Shown: positions 38,872 through 51,941 of the stretch, piece by piece | Layout: each line of letters begins with the position of its first letter | How positions within the stretch are numbered: position 1 is the first letter of the stretch | Assembly: GCF_010389155.1 (NCBI RefSeq) | Contig: NC_057769.1 | Location: forward strand, 20,522,735-20,586,734 | From: Erigeron canadensis | Lineage: Eukaryota; Streptophyta; Magnoliopsida; Asterales; Asteraceae | Direction of reading: 5' to 3' | DNA: 64,000 bases | Translations under genes and position numbers: made by a program | The notes under the pieces: generated by a model | The model's database searches: none | What the model saw: only the letters and a program-made list of their open reading frames with translations | Told to the model about the DNA's origin: nothing

Positions 38872-41800
38872 TTAAGTTTGTAAATCAAGCATGCCTAGTT
38901 TGGTTTTAAGAAAATTAAACCTTTGTTCATCCAGTGCTTTAGTGAAAAGGTCAACCAACTGGTACGCAGTGGGAACAAAATAGAGTTCGATGTTACCTTT
39001 CTCAACATGATCTTTAATAAAATGGTAACGAACATCTATATGCTTTGTTTTAGTATATTGTACTGGATTGCAGGATATAGCAATGGCACTCTTGGGATCA
39101 CAGTAGATGGGAATTCTGTCAAACTGAAATCCATAATCAGTTAATTGTGTCTTCATCCATAGAACTTGTGAACAACAACTAGCTACAGCAACATATTCAG
39201 CTTCTGCAGTAGATGTAGATACACAATTCTGCTTCTTTGAATACCAACTTACCAACCTATCCCCTAAAAACTGTACACTTCCCAAAGTGCTCTTCTTATC
39301 CAACTTACAACCTGCACGGCCAGCATCTGAGTATGCAACTAATTGAAAGCCGGTATCCTTTGGATACCACAAACCAAGGTTCACTGTGCCTTTAAGGTAA
39401 CGGCAAATCTGTTTGACAGCCTGAAAATGACTTTCTTTGGGATTGGCCTGGTACCTTGCACACATACATGTGGAAAACATAATATCCGGGCGACTGGCAG
39501 TCAAATACATGAGTGACCCTATCATACTGCGATATTTCTTTTGATCAAAAGATTTGCCATTTAAATCAGCATGAATTTTTGTTCGAGTTTCCATGGGTGT
39601 TCCAATTGGTTGACAATTTATCATATCAAACTTTTTCAACATGTCATGAATATACTTATTTTGACAAATAAATGTACCATTTGACAGCTGTTTGACTTGG
39701 AGACCAAGGAAAAAGTTTAAGTGACATCATACTCATTTCAATCATGCTGATCATTAGTGCAGAAAAATTCTTACGGTACTTAGGGTTTGTCGACCCAAAA
39801 ATTATGTCATCAACATATATCTGGATTAAAATAATGTCACTACCTTGTCTTTTAATGAACAAGGTAGTATCAATTGAACCTTTATTAAATCCAGATTTCA
39901 GGAGAAAAGCAGTGAGAGCGTGATACCATGCACGTGGAGCTTGTTTCAAACCATACAAAGCCTTACTTAACCTGTAGACATAATTTGGATGTTCAGAGTT
40001 CACAAAGCCTTCTGGTTGTTCAACATAGACTTCTTCTTTGAGAACTCCATTTAAAAATGTTGTTTTGACATCCATCTGATATACGGTAAAGTTCTTGTAA
40101 GCAGCATAGGCAAGAAACATCCGTATTGCTTCAATTCATGAAACGGGTGCAAACGTCTCATCATAATCAATTCCATCTTGTTGGCAATATCCCTTTGTAA
40201 CCAAACGTGCTTTGTTGCGTACAACAACTCCATTTTCATCCTTTTTGTTCTTGAATATCCACTTTGTTTTGATTGGTTCTTTGTTCTTGTAAGAATTTGG
40301 AACCAATCGCCACACTTGAAGCCTTTCAAATTGATTGAGTTCTTCCTGCATAGCCTTCACCCAATCAGGACTACCTAGTGCTTCATTCACTGTTTTTGGC
40401 TCAACTTTACTTAGGAAATTCATGAACATGCATTCATTCACAGATGTAGATCTTGTATGTATTCCGGAGTCTGGATTACCAATGATCTGAGTAATTGGAT
40501 GAGATCTTGTCCATTTGGTTGAATGAGAAAGAGGTTCATGTGGATTATTTAATTCTTCAGTATCGACGAACGTCGTAGTATGTTGTGTAGTTATTTGTTC
40601 AAATGAAGTTGCCAGTGGTTCATCAAAATCTTCAGTGGCATAAACTTATGGGTTCGTTGCAGGACTTGTCACTTGGGAAATATGAGTATGTGGTCCTTGA
40701 GACTTAGAAGTGGCAGTTAGAAGATGAGATTCAGATAATGGTGAAGATATATCTGAATTGAGTGATGGTGATGACTCATCGTCTCTATTTGGTGCTGAAG
40801 AAGTATTCATTGTACTGGACACTGCATTTGTTTCTAGAACAGGTTCAGACATTCTTGGGTGATCATGGTAGAATTCTTCAAACAAAATATTCAAATCCTC
40901 TATTGCTGGAGTACTAAAATGAGATTTGACATTGGAAGCGGTTATTGTTGCGGAAGCTTGTGGTCGGTTAAGTTCGGGTCTTGAACTGTTTTGTTCAAGA
41001 ACCATTCCAGATAGTTCATCAAATCGAACATTCATACTCTCAACTATATTCTTCGTCCAATGATTGTAGACACGATACGCAATCGATTCTCTGGAATACC
41101 CAGTAAAATATGCCTCATCTCCTTTTGGTTCAAGTTTATCCAAATTGTCTAGATCATTGAGTACATAACAAACACATCCAAAAATATGGAAGAAGTTCAC
41201 ATTGGGTTTCCTCTTGTTGATCACCTCATATGGAGTTTTATCAAATCTCTTGTTGATAATGGACCTATTCTGTGTAAAACAAGCAGTAGCTACAACTTCA
41301 GCCCAAAGATTTGGAGGTAGCTTTGAATAGGCAAGCATTGTTCTGGCTGCTTCAACAAGAGTGCGATTTCGATGTTCAACAACTCCATTTTGTTGAGGTG
41401 TTCTTGTGGCAGAAAATTGATGAGTAATGTCTTGTGATTTAAAGAATGAATCAATTCTTGCATTCTTGAATTTTGTGCCATTGTTGGAACGAACAATTCG
41501 AACAGATGATTGAAGATTGTCGTGGGTTTGTTTGATGAAATCAATGATTTCTTTTGGAGCATCACTTTTGGCATGAAGAAAGAAAACCCAAGTGTAGCGA
41601 GAAAAATCATCAAAAATCACAAGAATGTATCTCTTGCCATGAATGCTTCTGACTTTCATTGGTCCACATAAATACATATGTAAAGGATGCAGAGCACCTT
41701 CGGTACTCAGATGTTTCTTTGGTTTGTGAGATGCATTCTTCATCTTGCCAATAGCACAAGCTGGGCAAACATGTTCGGATTCGTACTTGTAATCAGGAAG

Positions 41801-42372
41801 ACCTTCAACAAGTTGTTTGATACTAAAGCGTTAATGGTTTGAAAGTTAAGATGAGACAAACGACGATGCCATAACCATGAGTTTTGTGGAGAGGCTTTCG
41901 AAAGAAAGCAAATGTTGGAATCTAGAGTTGGAACATTATTTAGATCAATGGTGAACAAATTATTGTCCCTTGTTCCAGTTAGAATACCTACCCCGTTTGC
42001 GGTTTGAACTTTGCATTCATATCTCTTGAAAAGCACTTGAAGATCATGGTCACAGAACTGTCAAACACTAAAAAGATTGTGACCTAATCCTTCGACATAG
42101 GAAACTCTCTTTATGGTAATTCCATTCTTGACAATGTCTCCATAACCAAGAATAGGGGCAACATGATCTTTTTCAAATCTGACAGTTCCCATGAACTTCT
42201 CAACAAAATTAGAAAGTATAGACTTGTTTCCAGTCATGTGATGAGAACATCCCGAGTCAACATACCATACACATATAAGATATTCTTGCAAAAATAAGTT
42301 ATGATGGTAAGGTCCCCACATATACTGGGTCCTTTCGGGTGAAAGAGGGATACAATATGCAAATACACACAT
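38872..42372 (-). pseudogene. pol: E0 pol
   Basis: Minus-strand order: protease (VDSGCSHHMTGN, 42372-42061), pre-integrase (LWHRRLSHLNFQ, 42036-41740), integrase and linker (41743-40646, 365 codons), RT start (40441-40136), RT with YVDDIIFGS near 39810 (40120-39656), RNase H (39642-38872, ending KLGMLDLQT). Two of the three integrase catalytic residues are changed: HMYLCGPM where family members have HMDLCGPM, and RSNNGTKF where they have RSDNGTEF. A C residue is missing from the pre-integrase end. The element could not integrate by its own product. Confidence 0.88.
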
Positions 42373-42472
42373 ATATAAATGATGTCACACAAACATAAAT
42401 TAATTCAAATTTAACAAGTAAACACACATAATTGTTCAAAATGGACAAACAAATTACAGTAACACACAAAGA

Positions 42473-44224
42473 TTAAGCACATGTTTTGATACAAGTGGGA
42501 GTAGTTCTAGATGTATTATCCCTATCTACTGAATTTGATCTACGAACTATCCACACTTGTTTGATTTGAGTAGAAATGCCATCAAGCTTGATTTTTCTAG
42601 AAGCATGTAAAAATCTATCTTTTGGAATCCATTTACTGCTACTAGTTACGCACAAGTCACCTGAAACATGAACATTCTTTGAATTAGAAATCAAGTTTTT
42701 CTTGGAGTTCATGCCAGGATTCTTGTTGATGGTTCCACTACGCACATGACTTTTCTTAATATTATTAGGTGACAACCAACCATACTGATCTTTGTATTTA
42801 GTAATCCCAGTGGTTTTGTCTCTGACTACCTTCAAAGTGGACTTAAAGGTTGTTTGAGGCTTCCTAGGAGTACTAGAAGTTTTACTAACTTTTGGTTGTT
42901 TATTACCTAATAATTCATTGTTTACAGTCTTCGAATACTTGTGATTCTTCTCATCTCTTGATGACTTGTTTTCATTTTTTACATTTGTTGGTTTCGATTC
43001 ATCAGTGTTGTTGACAACTCGAAAAACTTTTGTGACTTTTGTTGGTCATGAGTTATCAGGGGTCTTGACAACTGTAGAAACTTTTGAGACTTTTGATGGT
43101 CTGGTCTTCTTACCTTGATGGGTAGGTGATGACGAGTATGGTTTTGGATCCCTTATCGTAGCAAAAGTAGGTTTGTTTTCCTTTTTCTCAAAGAGTTTTT
43201 CAAAAGCAGGATTAAATTTATGATTTCCATCCATAAAATTATTGAATTGCTGAGATTCTGTTTTCAATTTCACACTTGTTTCAGTCAACTCTGTTGAATT
43301 TGAAATTTGTTTAAATGATTGTGATGCTTTTTCCTTGTCCAAAAATGATTGAAGTTTCAAACTTGTCAAGGTTAGTTCCACTTTGACTTTGTTGAGTACC
43401 TCAACCACTTTTATTCGTCGATCCTTTTCATTTTCAAACTTTTTGAGTACATCACTAAATTCATTAAAATAAGTTTGAGTGTCCTCAGAAAACTTAGGAA
43501 TTGATGTATCAAAATAGATATCATTTGGATCAAGAGAAACATCATCACATCCAGTTTGAGCACAGTCAGTTTGCACAGAAACATTTACAACTTCAAGATC
43601 AGTTTGAACATATGCATTCAAAATTTCACAGATAGAACAATTAGACTGATTTAAAATTTTCATGTTTTCAGAATTGTTTTGCTTAGGTTCATTCATGATT
43701 TCACAAACAGAACATCCTGGTTGGTCACAAATTGAATTATTTGTTGTTGATGGGTTTCTTTTGTTGTCACAATGATTTTGAGTCTTTAGATTTTCTATGA
43801 GTGCATGTTTTTCATCAAGAGATTTCTTCAATTCATTGGTTTCTTTTTCCAAAACACTTTGAGGTATATAAGGTCTGACAATTTCAGGTTTTGGAAAAGA
43901 ATTTGAGTTATCCAAAGGTTTTTCCTTAAAACACTCAAGTATTTCAGGACCCTCCACCACATGATTATTCTTATGACTTTGACACACCGGTCGAGTTAAA
44001 AAATCAAATGACTCATCAATTAATTCATAATTCAAGTAAACATTTGTACCCTTCTTTAGAAAATCATCTTCCTCAATATCACCATGACTTGGTCTCACAA
44101 ATTGGTTGGTCATCCCACTTTTCATATGGGAGTCTTTGTACAGTGAAGGAACCTCTTCTTGTGCTTTGAGCAAATGTTCTGGATTGACATACCCTAACCC
44201 TCCAACAATCAGCTTTGAGAAATG
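42473..44224 (-). pseudogene. gag: E0 gag C-terminal extension
   Basis: The frame opens near 44224 (LIVGGLGY..., aligning with E2 at ~20640) and continues at 44173-43046 (375 codons) and 42835-42473 with a shift between them. It contains coiled coil, paired Cys motifs (CSVCEI, CSICEI) and VQTD repeats (YVQTDLE, SVQTDC), and the box KYKDQYGWLS near 42780. Relative to E2 about 1.2 kb including the zinc knuckle is missing at the junction with the composite insertion. Between 42473 and the protease lies an AT-rich ~100 bp stretch with no open frame. Confidence 0.78.
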
Positions 44225-44654
44225 CTCTCAAATTTTTCTGCTTCCTCTCCTCTCTTTTTTGCAGAAATATGGGATAAAAACACCCCCCAAACCTTAATAA
44301 TAAATCATCAAACAGCACTAACAATAAAGCTAAGGTGTAGAGCAAGCTTGGAGGTAATTTGGAGGCCATCAAACACACGAAATCAACCTCCAAATCGGGC
44401 TGGTCGAACAGCAGAAAAACCAAGGAGGAACACTATCAATCTTCTTCTTTTCTTTCGATTCTTGATCATCAAAGGTTAACCATCATGTTCTTTTGTTTGT
44501 TTATCATTCTCCCTTCATTCTTGTGACCTTTTCTTCTTCTTTTGAAGCTTGAACAGCCGTGTACCCCCAAGAACAGCCCCAAAATGGAGACCCAACAACA
44601 CCTTTGTTGTTGTTTCAATCATCTAAGGTTGCTACTTGATACCTTGATCTCCAT

Positions 44655-45395
44655 CAGGGACGGCTCCAGCTTGGGGGCAGCGGGGTCAGTTGCCTCCACT
44701 CCAATTTTAGTGCAATATAATTTTTCAAAAATTAAATGGTATATTTTCCTTGTAAAAGTAGGAAAAAATAAGTAGAAAATAAATATAAATGTTACTTTCG
44801 TTGTCAACTTGTCATAAACTTATTATTTGTATGTCAATGGTCATCAAACATTAATTTTAAGATAGATTTTTTCATTAAGAGATTAAAAAAACCCGAGTTG
44901 TTTTGATTTTTAATATAAAGAATGAAGTATAGTTTAGAGAAAAAACTTTCGTTGTTTGGGTATGTAAATGTGTACTATATTATAGTGGAGTTGTTTATAG
45001 AAAATGTATTTTCTTTTAATTTATCATATATATTTATCACAAACAATTAATTACAGTTATCATAATGTAGAGAATATATATATATACAAGCTGATTTCAG
45101 TATATCTAAAAAAGTATATTTTTTGGGTTTCTTGTATTATATGATTGAATACGTTTTCATTTAATAAGATCTTGTTTAATACGCGTGGTCATTATTTATT
45201 AAGAAAAACTAGTATTTTTAAATATGAGTATTAGACCTGGTGTAGATAACTAATTCTTTTGAGGGTCCATTTTCTATTTTCAAGCTAGGACTCTTTTTTT
45301 GTTTTTTTTTTTCATTTTCGGATACGACTGTTATAAATATGACAAATAACTTTTAATTTTGCCCCCTCGAAAAAAATTTCCTGGCTCCGTCCCTG
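44655..45395. mobile_element. hAT-type non-autonomous DNA transposon
   Basis: The ends are CAGGGACGGCTCCAG on the left and CTGGCTCCGTCCCTG on the right, an imperfect terminal inverted repeat. The 8 bp ATCTCCAT flanks both sides (44647-44654 and 45396-45403), the TSD length of hAT elements. At 741 bp, AT-rich and without a transposase ORF, it must rely on an autonomous relative. Confidence 0.85.
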
Positions 45396-45403
45396 ATCTC
45401 CAT

Positions 45404-46970
45404 CCTTTTATTTCTTTCATTCTAACACCACACAAGCATAGATCTACACATGCATGCATATTAAAAAGATTAATTTAAAAGAAATAATCATGAATGCAAA
45501 GGATAATAATATATTGGGTGTAAGAATGTTAGATCTTGACATGCATGTAAAGATTTAAGTAGTTTTGTTATAGTTTTTAATATGGGATTGGAGATGGATG
45601 ATTGATGACTTTGAATTTGCTAAGAAATCTGTATATTTGATGTTAAAGAACTACAAAATAAAGTATTAATCTTGTAGTGGTGAATTTAAGTGTTAATTGA
45701 GCTAGAAAGGTCATTGGTGGGTTGATAGATCAAGAACAATTTGACAGAATTAATCTTCTATCTTGTAACGGGTAAACTGGGCATGTGAGGGCATTTTCAA
45801 GCAAAACTATCAAAATAAAAGTTGTAGGCAAATGAGTTAAGATTAACCTCCAACCGGAATTACTAAAAATGCTGAACAGAACGAAAGATATGAATTTCAA
45901 ATTGAAACTGGTCAAAGCTGTTATTTTGTCTGAATATTTTATGAACTTTGACAATTTTTATCTCCTAAACCAAAAGGCTCCAGGAGGTCATGCTTGGTGA
46001 CTAAGTAATTTCAATATGTCTTGAATTTAAAATAAAATCATGGGATTTTTCTAATAATCAGAACATCAAGAACTTTTATAAAACTCCTGATGTCGCAAGC
46101 AGTGCCCATTCAGGACATTTTGTGTTTGGATAATTTTTAAGGACACCATACATCATCTAAAAATTCACCAAAAATTCACAAAAATACTAGATATGTATAA
46201 GTCACAGTGTAAAATTCATGAAGGTCCAAATAATTCGGCTTGACCCAAATATAGTAGCCAACATTTCATAAAAATCTGAATTAAAAACAGAAAATTTGAA
46301 AGGAAACTAACCATTTGTATAATGGGCTAAAAGATGCACTAAAGACCATAATGGCTAACCCGGCCCAAATACTAAACCCATAGAACTATAAATCAGTAGG
46401 CCCACTTGGCCCAACAATCCATAAAGTCCAATAACCAATATAACCCATTAAGCACATAACCCAAATAAGGTTAAGCCCAATAACCAAATTAAGCCCAAGT
46501 CACTTAAAAACCCATCACATTTTGGCCCAAATGATAATGGCCCATAACACTTAAATGAATATCATGAGATAAGTGTAATCAAAATAAAAGAAACATAATT
46601 AAGTGAGATAGGCATAAGTAATTATGTTAACCAAGCTATATATTGATATCACAAATGCTAATTCGCGCTAAAATCGGTTACTCAACAAATGATGAATAAG
46701 GATAACATAACATAATATGGCATTTCTATATGATAACCTAATATATCAAGTGAAACCACAAATGAAGCCAAGTTGCCGAAAATCAAACAACTTATAACTA
46801 CGCATGTAATGAAAGTAACCTTTTACACCATCAATCTCTACAACCAAAACGATGCGAGTGTTACCAATATACTTGGATCCCACAATTGATAGCAACATAA
46901 TGAAAATGGCATTTCGAAGTGATGGCTTAAGATAGGAACTTACGTATATTAGTTCTATCATAGGGATAGT
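45404..46970 (+). other. Gypsy-like LTR sequence, left part (also 44225-44654)
   Basis: No credible ORF. The GGCCCAA / AGCCCAA-rich stretch at 46370-46550 and the overall style resemble long Ty3/Gypsy LTRs in Asteraceae (memory, low certainty). It is continuous across E3: ATAGT at 46966-46970 resumes at 57506-57510. Confidence 0.35.
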
Positions 46971-47305
46971 TGTAATTAACACGATTTGAGCCTCGAATTC
47001 ACAGATTCAACGGTGGATTTGTGTGTGTGTTCTTGGTGTTTTAGTGTGTGTTTCTAGAGAGAGAGAGAGAGAGAGAGGAAAGATTGAGATTAAGTGTGTG
47101 TAAAATTATAGGAATGAAATGGAATGGGGAAAAGGCTTATGATTTCCAAGGTGTTGAGGGATATTTATAGTCTAACTATACAATTAAGCTAATTAACACA
47201 TCTAGTCCCTCATCCTTAGAAATCATTTATCTATGACTTAACAACAAGTAAGTCCACTAACTTAAATTACAATTTATCACTATTATTGGATTTCTAACAT
47301 TCTCC
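46971..47305 (-). repeat. E3 3' LTR
   Basis: On the plus strand begins TGTAATTAACACG and ends TTTCTAACA, with a GA microsatellite at 47054-47076. Bounded by TSD ATAGT. Confidence 0.9.
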
Positions 47306-47316
47306 CCCTTAGTGAT
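47306..47316 (-). promoter_or_regulatory. E3 polypurine tract
   Basis: AAGGGGGAGAA on the minus strand, directly before the 3' LTR. Confidence 0.85.
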
Positions 47317-49616
47317 ATATTGTAATGAATGAAGTACGTGTTAATCTTGTCTTGTAGGAATAGATTTGATGAGCCCGTTGGTGAAGACAATTGGTTTGTT
47401 GAAACAAGTATTTGGAGAACTTGATTCAATCTTGGTCTTGGACTTTTTGAAGTTAAATCATGAAGAGATTCTCAATGTTCTTTTTGAACAGAGAATAAGT
47501 GTGTGTTCTTTCTTGATTATTTGAAGATTGTTGAACCATGAATCAGAGTTGTCTTTTGAGATGCAGAAGGTATAAACTTGTCTTTGATTCTTCAATCTTC
47601 GATTCTTGAGTAAAATTCAACTTCTTGAAATGAACTTGTACTCTCCCCCTTGATATATGCATTGGAGTTTTTTGAACAAGTGTTATTGTATGACTTTGAA
47701 GATCTTGAATGGAATATGTTGATGAATACTCTCTTGAAGCTTTACTTCTATGTCTAGAATCTTCCAATCAATCTTACAATTTTTTGCAGCTTTGATCTTT
47801 GTCATATTGACTTGAACACTTTGGAGAGTAAACATAATGAAGTTTGGATAAGTCTCTTATGAAGTAATCATGCTCCCCCTCAATCCATGAGTATAAACGT
47901 TTTGGAGCATCTTTGTACATTTGTTCCATCTTGAGATAATATCCTCTCATCTTTGGTCTTATTCTTATCTTTGTAATCATTTCAGTTTTTTTAAGTCAAG
48001 AACTGTGAAAATTTGAGCTCAATCGACTGAAATCTAATTATTCTTTCTCAACTTCATCTTCAATACACCCAATCAATACAACCTTTTCACACTAACTCCA
48101 TGTTTGCTTATCAAGCTCAAAATTTTCTTTCTCAATCAATCATAATCTTTTTCTCCCCTTCATAATGACAAAGTTGGGAACCAATGTCATTATGCAAACA
48201 TTGATTGAGAAAAGAAATATGACAAACTAAAACGAGTTTCACATGGAGAAATATCAACCATCAACGTATCAACCCAAACTATTAGCCCAACCCAAAGAAT
48301 CCTAAGGGTAACTAAAATGTAAGGTTGAAGTTGTTGATACAAATGTTATAGAATGGTGTGGGTGGTTTTTGTGTTTGTGAGACGAGAAATGAAAACCGGA
48401 TAAGAATGATACGTTAACATATTCAAAAATCAAAAGGATTAATGAAATGACCGATAATGTGTTACATATTTCGGATTTCCTATGTATCATTGAGACATGC
48501 ACAAAGCAATATTCTAACATAGTTCGGTCTGCAGCTTTTCAACCACAAGATTGCTTCAAAGAATATAAATCATGGATAGTACAGCCAAAGCGTTCGATAA
48601 CCACAATCTATTATCCTTAAAGACTTTTAGGTAAAATCCGAGGTCACTGTTAGACTTCTCGTTCACTCAATAATCACATAACTGTAATTATGAGACCTAC
48701 GTTCAACGTTGGAAAAGATGTTAGCATTGGTAGGATTTCCATTTGATCATCGTGGAATACCAATTAAGATATCACTACAAATGTTTCGCCTATATCACAT
48801 AGATAAGAAATAATATCACAAAGATATGACTCGAATGTGTCTTAGAGAAATGAATAATAATCAAATTAATGATTGGTTAAGATAGCTCTAGACACAACGT
48901 GATCAAATGAAGTCGGGGACTGGAGCAGAATGTCGCCCTTTTTCAATATCAACATCTTCCAAATGAATAGTCAATAGAAATGTGAAAATCTCCGTGAGAA
49001 ATGAAACAAGTATTTGTTAAGAAACACTTGAGTGGTTAGGTAAAGATGTGCATCGCTTCACTGGGTCCATGAAGTCTTTATCAAGATATCAACAAATGAC
49101 ATCCAATAGAAATTTGTTTCACCCGGTGATTTGAGAATTTAGGGAAGGGTATCAAATCTTTTAACCATTTTCTCACAACATATCACCGTAACCTCTCGCT
49201 TTTCGACTTTACTCCCTCCATCCTATTTGCACGAAACCATCATCACTCAAAATACCCTTACTATCTAATGAAAAAATCGAATTCTCCGGGGTTAGAACTC
49301 ATCGGCGATGATGAAGTTCATGGAGTGAACGAATCACTCAAGTGCAAACTAATCACCGAACTTCAATTGATGAAAAGTCATTTGAAAATCATCAAAGGTG
49401 TGTATGAAAAGATTTAAAAACACATTTGAAGTTTTGAAAGTTTTGAAATCACAAACTCCCCCTTAATCTATGCAAAGGTAGATCAAAACGTTTTTCATAG
49501 AAAGGTAGAGCAAAAATTTGTTTTTGTGAAATCAAAAAGAGTAATATCTTTGTTGTGATATATACAGAAAAACTTGAGAGTCTAACGTGAACAAAAGTTT
49601 AAGAGACATAAAGTTT

Positions 49617-49706
49617 TGCGTCAACAACAATGCTCATAGTAAGACTGCTAGGGAGTACACAAAGGCGTTCGATTCTTCGCATCTTACATCAACAAGTTGG
49701 ATGCAA
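49617..49706 (-). other. Conserved-loop stem-loop, E3 copy B
   Basis: GTAAGA (49639-49644) pairs with TCTTAC (49682-49687); CAACAACAATG pairs imperfectly with CATCAACAAGTTG outside. The core is at 49652-49671, the same as E1 in element sense. Confidence 0.73.
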
Positions 49707-49733
49707 ATAAACATTTTAAGAATTTTTTTTTAA

Positions 49734-49815
49734 CTCAATCAATTGTTCAAGATGAGACAACTAGGGAGTACACAAAGGCGTTCGATCCTTTGCTTCTCAT
49801 ATCAACAATTGAGAG
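49734..49815 (-). other. Conserved-loop stem-loop, E3 copy A
   Basis: CTCAATCAATTGTT with ATGAGA (49752-49757) pairs with TCTCAT (49795-49800) and AACAATTGAGAG. The core is at 49765-49784. Confidence 0.75.
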
Positions 49816-49927
49816 TTTTTTGGAAAAAAATTTGTTTAACAATAGAGAGTAACAAATTCTTTTGGCAGGAAAAATAATTTTTGCCCATGATCTTAAAAAG
49901 AAATCATGAAAGCCTCTTTTGGAAATA

Positions 49928-50033
49928 AATAAAACTATGAAGCACGGGTTATACATAGTGTATGTATAAGCCACTGTGATATAAATAAATCAATGAAGCA
50001 CGGGTTACATACATAGTATATGTAAACCACTTT
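49928..50033 (-). repeat. Hairpin repeats after E3 pol
   Basis: Two units with AGCACGGGTTA on the plus strand. In element sense one forms TTATACATA/TATGTATAA (9 bp, CAC loop) and the other TTACATA/TATGTAA. Confidence 0.72.
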
Positions 50034-50147
50034 GAAGAAGAAAAAAAAATCTTTTTGTTAATTTTCAAAATTTTATATTTTTGTATTTGATTTTGTCTTT
50101 TCAAATTTTGTATTTTGTTTTTATGAATGTATCAAGAACAAAATAAT

Positions 50148-51938
50148 TTAAGTTTCAAGAATTAACATGCCAAGCTTGGAGATAAGAAAGTTAAACCTCT
50201 TTTCGTCTAATGGTTTGGTGAACAAATCAGCAAGCTGATAGTCAGTTCCCACAAAGTAGAGCTCGATGTCACCTTTCTCAATATGGTCATTGAGAAAATG
50301 ATATCTCACATCAATATGCTTTGATCGAGAGTGGTTTACTGAGTTGACTGCAATAGCAATGGCACTTTGAGAGTCACAATAGATAGGGATATTATCATAT
50401 TTCAGACCATAATCAGTTAGTTGCGTCTTCATCCATAACACTTGAGCACAACAACTAGCCGCAACCACATATTCAGCTTCAGTTATTGATAGTGACACAC
50501 AATTCTGTTTCTTGGAAGACCAACTCACAATTTTATCACCTAAAAATTGTAAAGTACTGGAAGTGCTCTTGCGATCAAGCTTACAACCTGCATGATCTGC
50601 ATCTGAATAGGTAGTTAGATTGAATCCAGTATCCCTTGGATACCAGAGACCTAAATTGGGTGTACCCTTCAGATAACGAAATATTCGTTTCACAGCTTGA
50701 AAATGTAAATCAGTTGGAGCAGCTTGATACCTAGCACATATACATGTTGCAAACATTATATCTGGGCGAGATGCTGTAAGATACAACAATGAACCAATCA
50801 TGCTTCTATATCTCTTTTGGTCAAATGGTTTCCCATTTTTATTAGCATTTATATTTGTTCGAGCAGCCATTGGGGTAGAAATTGAAGAACATGTAGTCAT
50901 ATCAAACTTTTTCAACATATCATTTATGTATTTACCTTGTGATATAAAAATACTATTTGGTAATTGTTTGATTTGAAGACCCAAAAAGTAGTTCATTTCC
51001 CCAATCATACTCATTTCAAAATGATTAACCATTAGAGATGAAAAGTTTTGAAAAAATGTTTGACTGGTTGACCCAAAGATAATGTCATCAACATATATTT
51101 GGACAAGAAGAACATGCTTACCTTGTTTGCGAATGAACAGGGTTGGGTCAATTGTGCCTTTGGTAAATCCACCTCTTATCAAGAAAGTAGTTAAGGAATC
51201 ATACCATGCGCGGGGTGCTTGCTTAAGACCGTAGAGAGCCTTGTCTAACCTGTAGACATGGTTTGGCCTTTTAGGACCAACAAAACCTTCTGGTTGTTCA
51301 ACGTAAACTTCTTCTTTGAGGTCACCATTCAAGAAAGCTGTCTTCACATCCATTTGAAACACAATGAAGTTTCGGAATGCGGCATAAGCTAAGAAAATCT
51401 GAATGGCCTCCATTCTTGCAACTGGAGCAAAAGTTTCGTCGAAGTCAACACCAGGTTGTTGGCAATAACCCTTTGCAACAAGTCGAGCTTTGTTCCTTAC
51501 TACCACTCCATTTTTATCCTTTTTGTTCTTGAAAATCCACTTTGTTCCAATTGGTTCATCTTTTCTCGGATTTGGAACTAATCTCCATACTTTCAGTCTT
51601 TCAAACTGTGCGAGTTCTTCTTGCATTGCCTTAACCCACTTTGGATCATGAAGAGCTTCAGAGACAGTTTTAGGTTCGATGTTGCTGAGAGAAAGTGCAA
51701 CAAGACACTCGTTTACTGAAGTACGAGTAGTTACTCTGGCTTGTGGATCTCCAATAATTTGATCAGTAGGATGATTTTTTGGCATACGTGACCATTTGCG
51801 ATCATGAGGAAGAGGATCTTGTTGTTGAACATCAACATCATCATCATTAAAACCTGAGTTTTGTTGAGAGATGGAATCATAGCTTGGTAGAACAGCTTTC
51901 TCATAGAATGGATGATTGAAGTCAAGTGGCACATACAC
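50148..51938 (-). CDS. pol: E3 reverse transcriptase-RNase H, 596 codons open
   Basis: Linker end (residues 1-60), RT_2-type reverse transcriptase (residues ~90-330, with [25 protein letters not shown] near 51090 and [12 protein letters not shown]), then Copia RNase H (residues ~440-590, with [30 protein letters not shown] and [13 protein letters not shown]). It copies element RNA into DNA inside the particle. The ATG at 51938 is internal: the true pol frame continues upstream across one TGA into 51942-52619. Confidence 0.88.
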   Translation of the reverse strand: MYVPLDFNHPFYEKAVLPSYDSISQQNSGFNDDDVDVQQQDPLPHDRKWSRMPKNHPTDQIIGDPQARVTTRTSVNECLVALSLSNIEPKTVSEALHDPKWVKAMQEELAQFERLKVWRLVPNPRKDEPIGTKWIFKNKKDKNGVVVRNKARLVAKGYCQQPGVDFDETFAPVARMEAIQIFLAYAAFRNFIVFQMDVKTAFLNGDLKEEVYVEQPEGFVGPKRPNHVYRLDKALYGLKQAPRAWYDSLTTFLIRGGFTKGTIDPTLFIRKQGKHVLLVQIYVDDIIFGSTSQTFFQNFSSLMVNHFEMSMIGEMNYFLGLQIKQLPNSIFISQGKYINDMLKKFDMTTCSSISTPMAARTNINANKNGKPFDQKRYRSMIGSLLYLTASRPDIMFATCICARYQAAPTDLHFQAVKRIFRYLKGTPNLGLWYPRDTGFNLTTYSDADHAGCKLDRKSTSSTLQFLGDKIVSWSSKKQNCVSLSITEAEYVVAASCCAQVLWMKTQLTDYGLKYDNIPIYCDSQSAIAIAVNSVNHSRSKHIDVRYHFLNDHIEKGDIELYFVGTDYQLADLFTKPLDEKRFNFLISKLGMLILET

Positions 51939-51941
51939 ATT

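Larger units (their letters stand above)
47317..50147 (-). other. E3 long 3' non-coding spacer
   Basis: The full-length version of the spacer shared with E1 and E2, 2.8 kb without a credible ORF. It holds the stem-loops at 49617-49815 and the hairpin repeats at 49928-50033. Its 47690-48290 part is the segment found inverted in E1. Confidence 0.72.
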
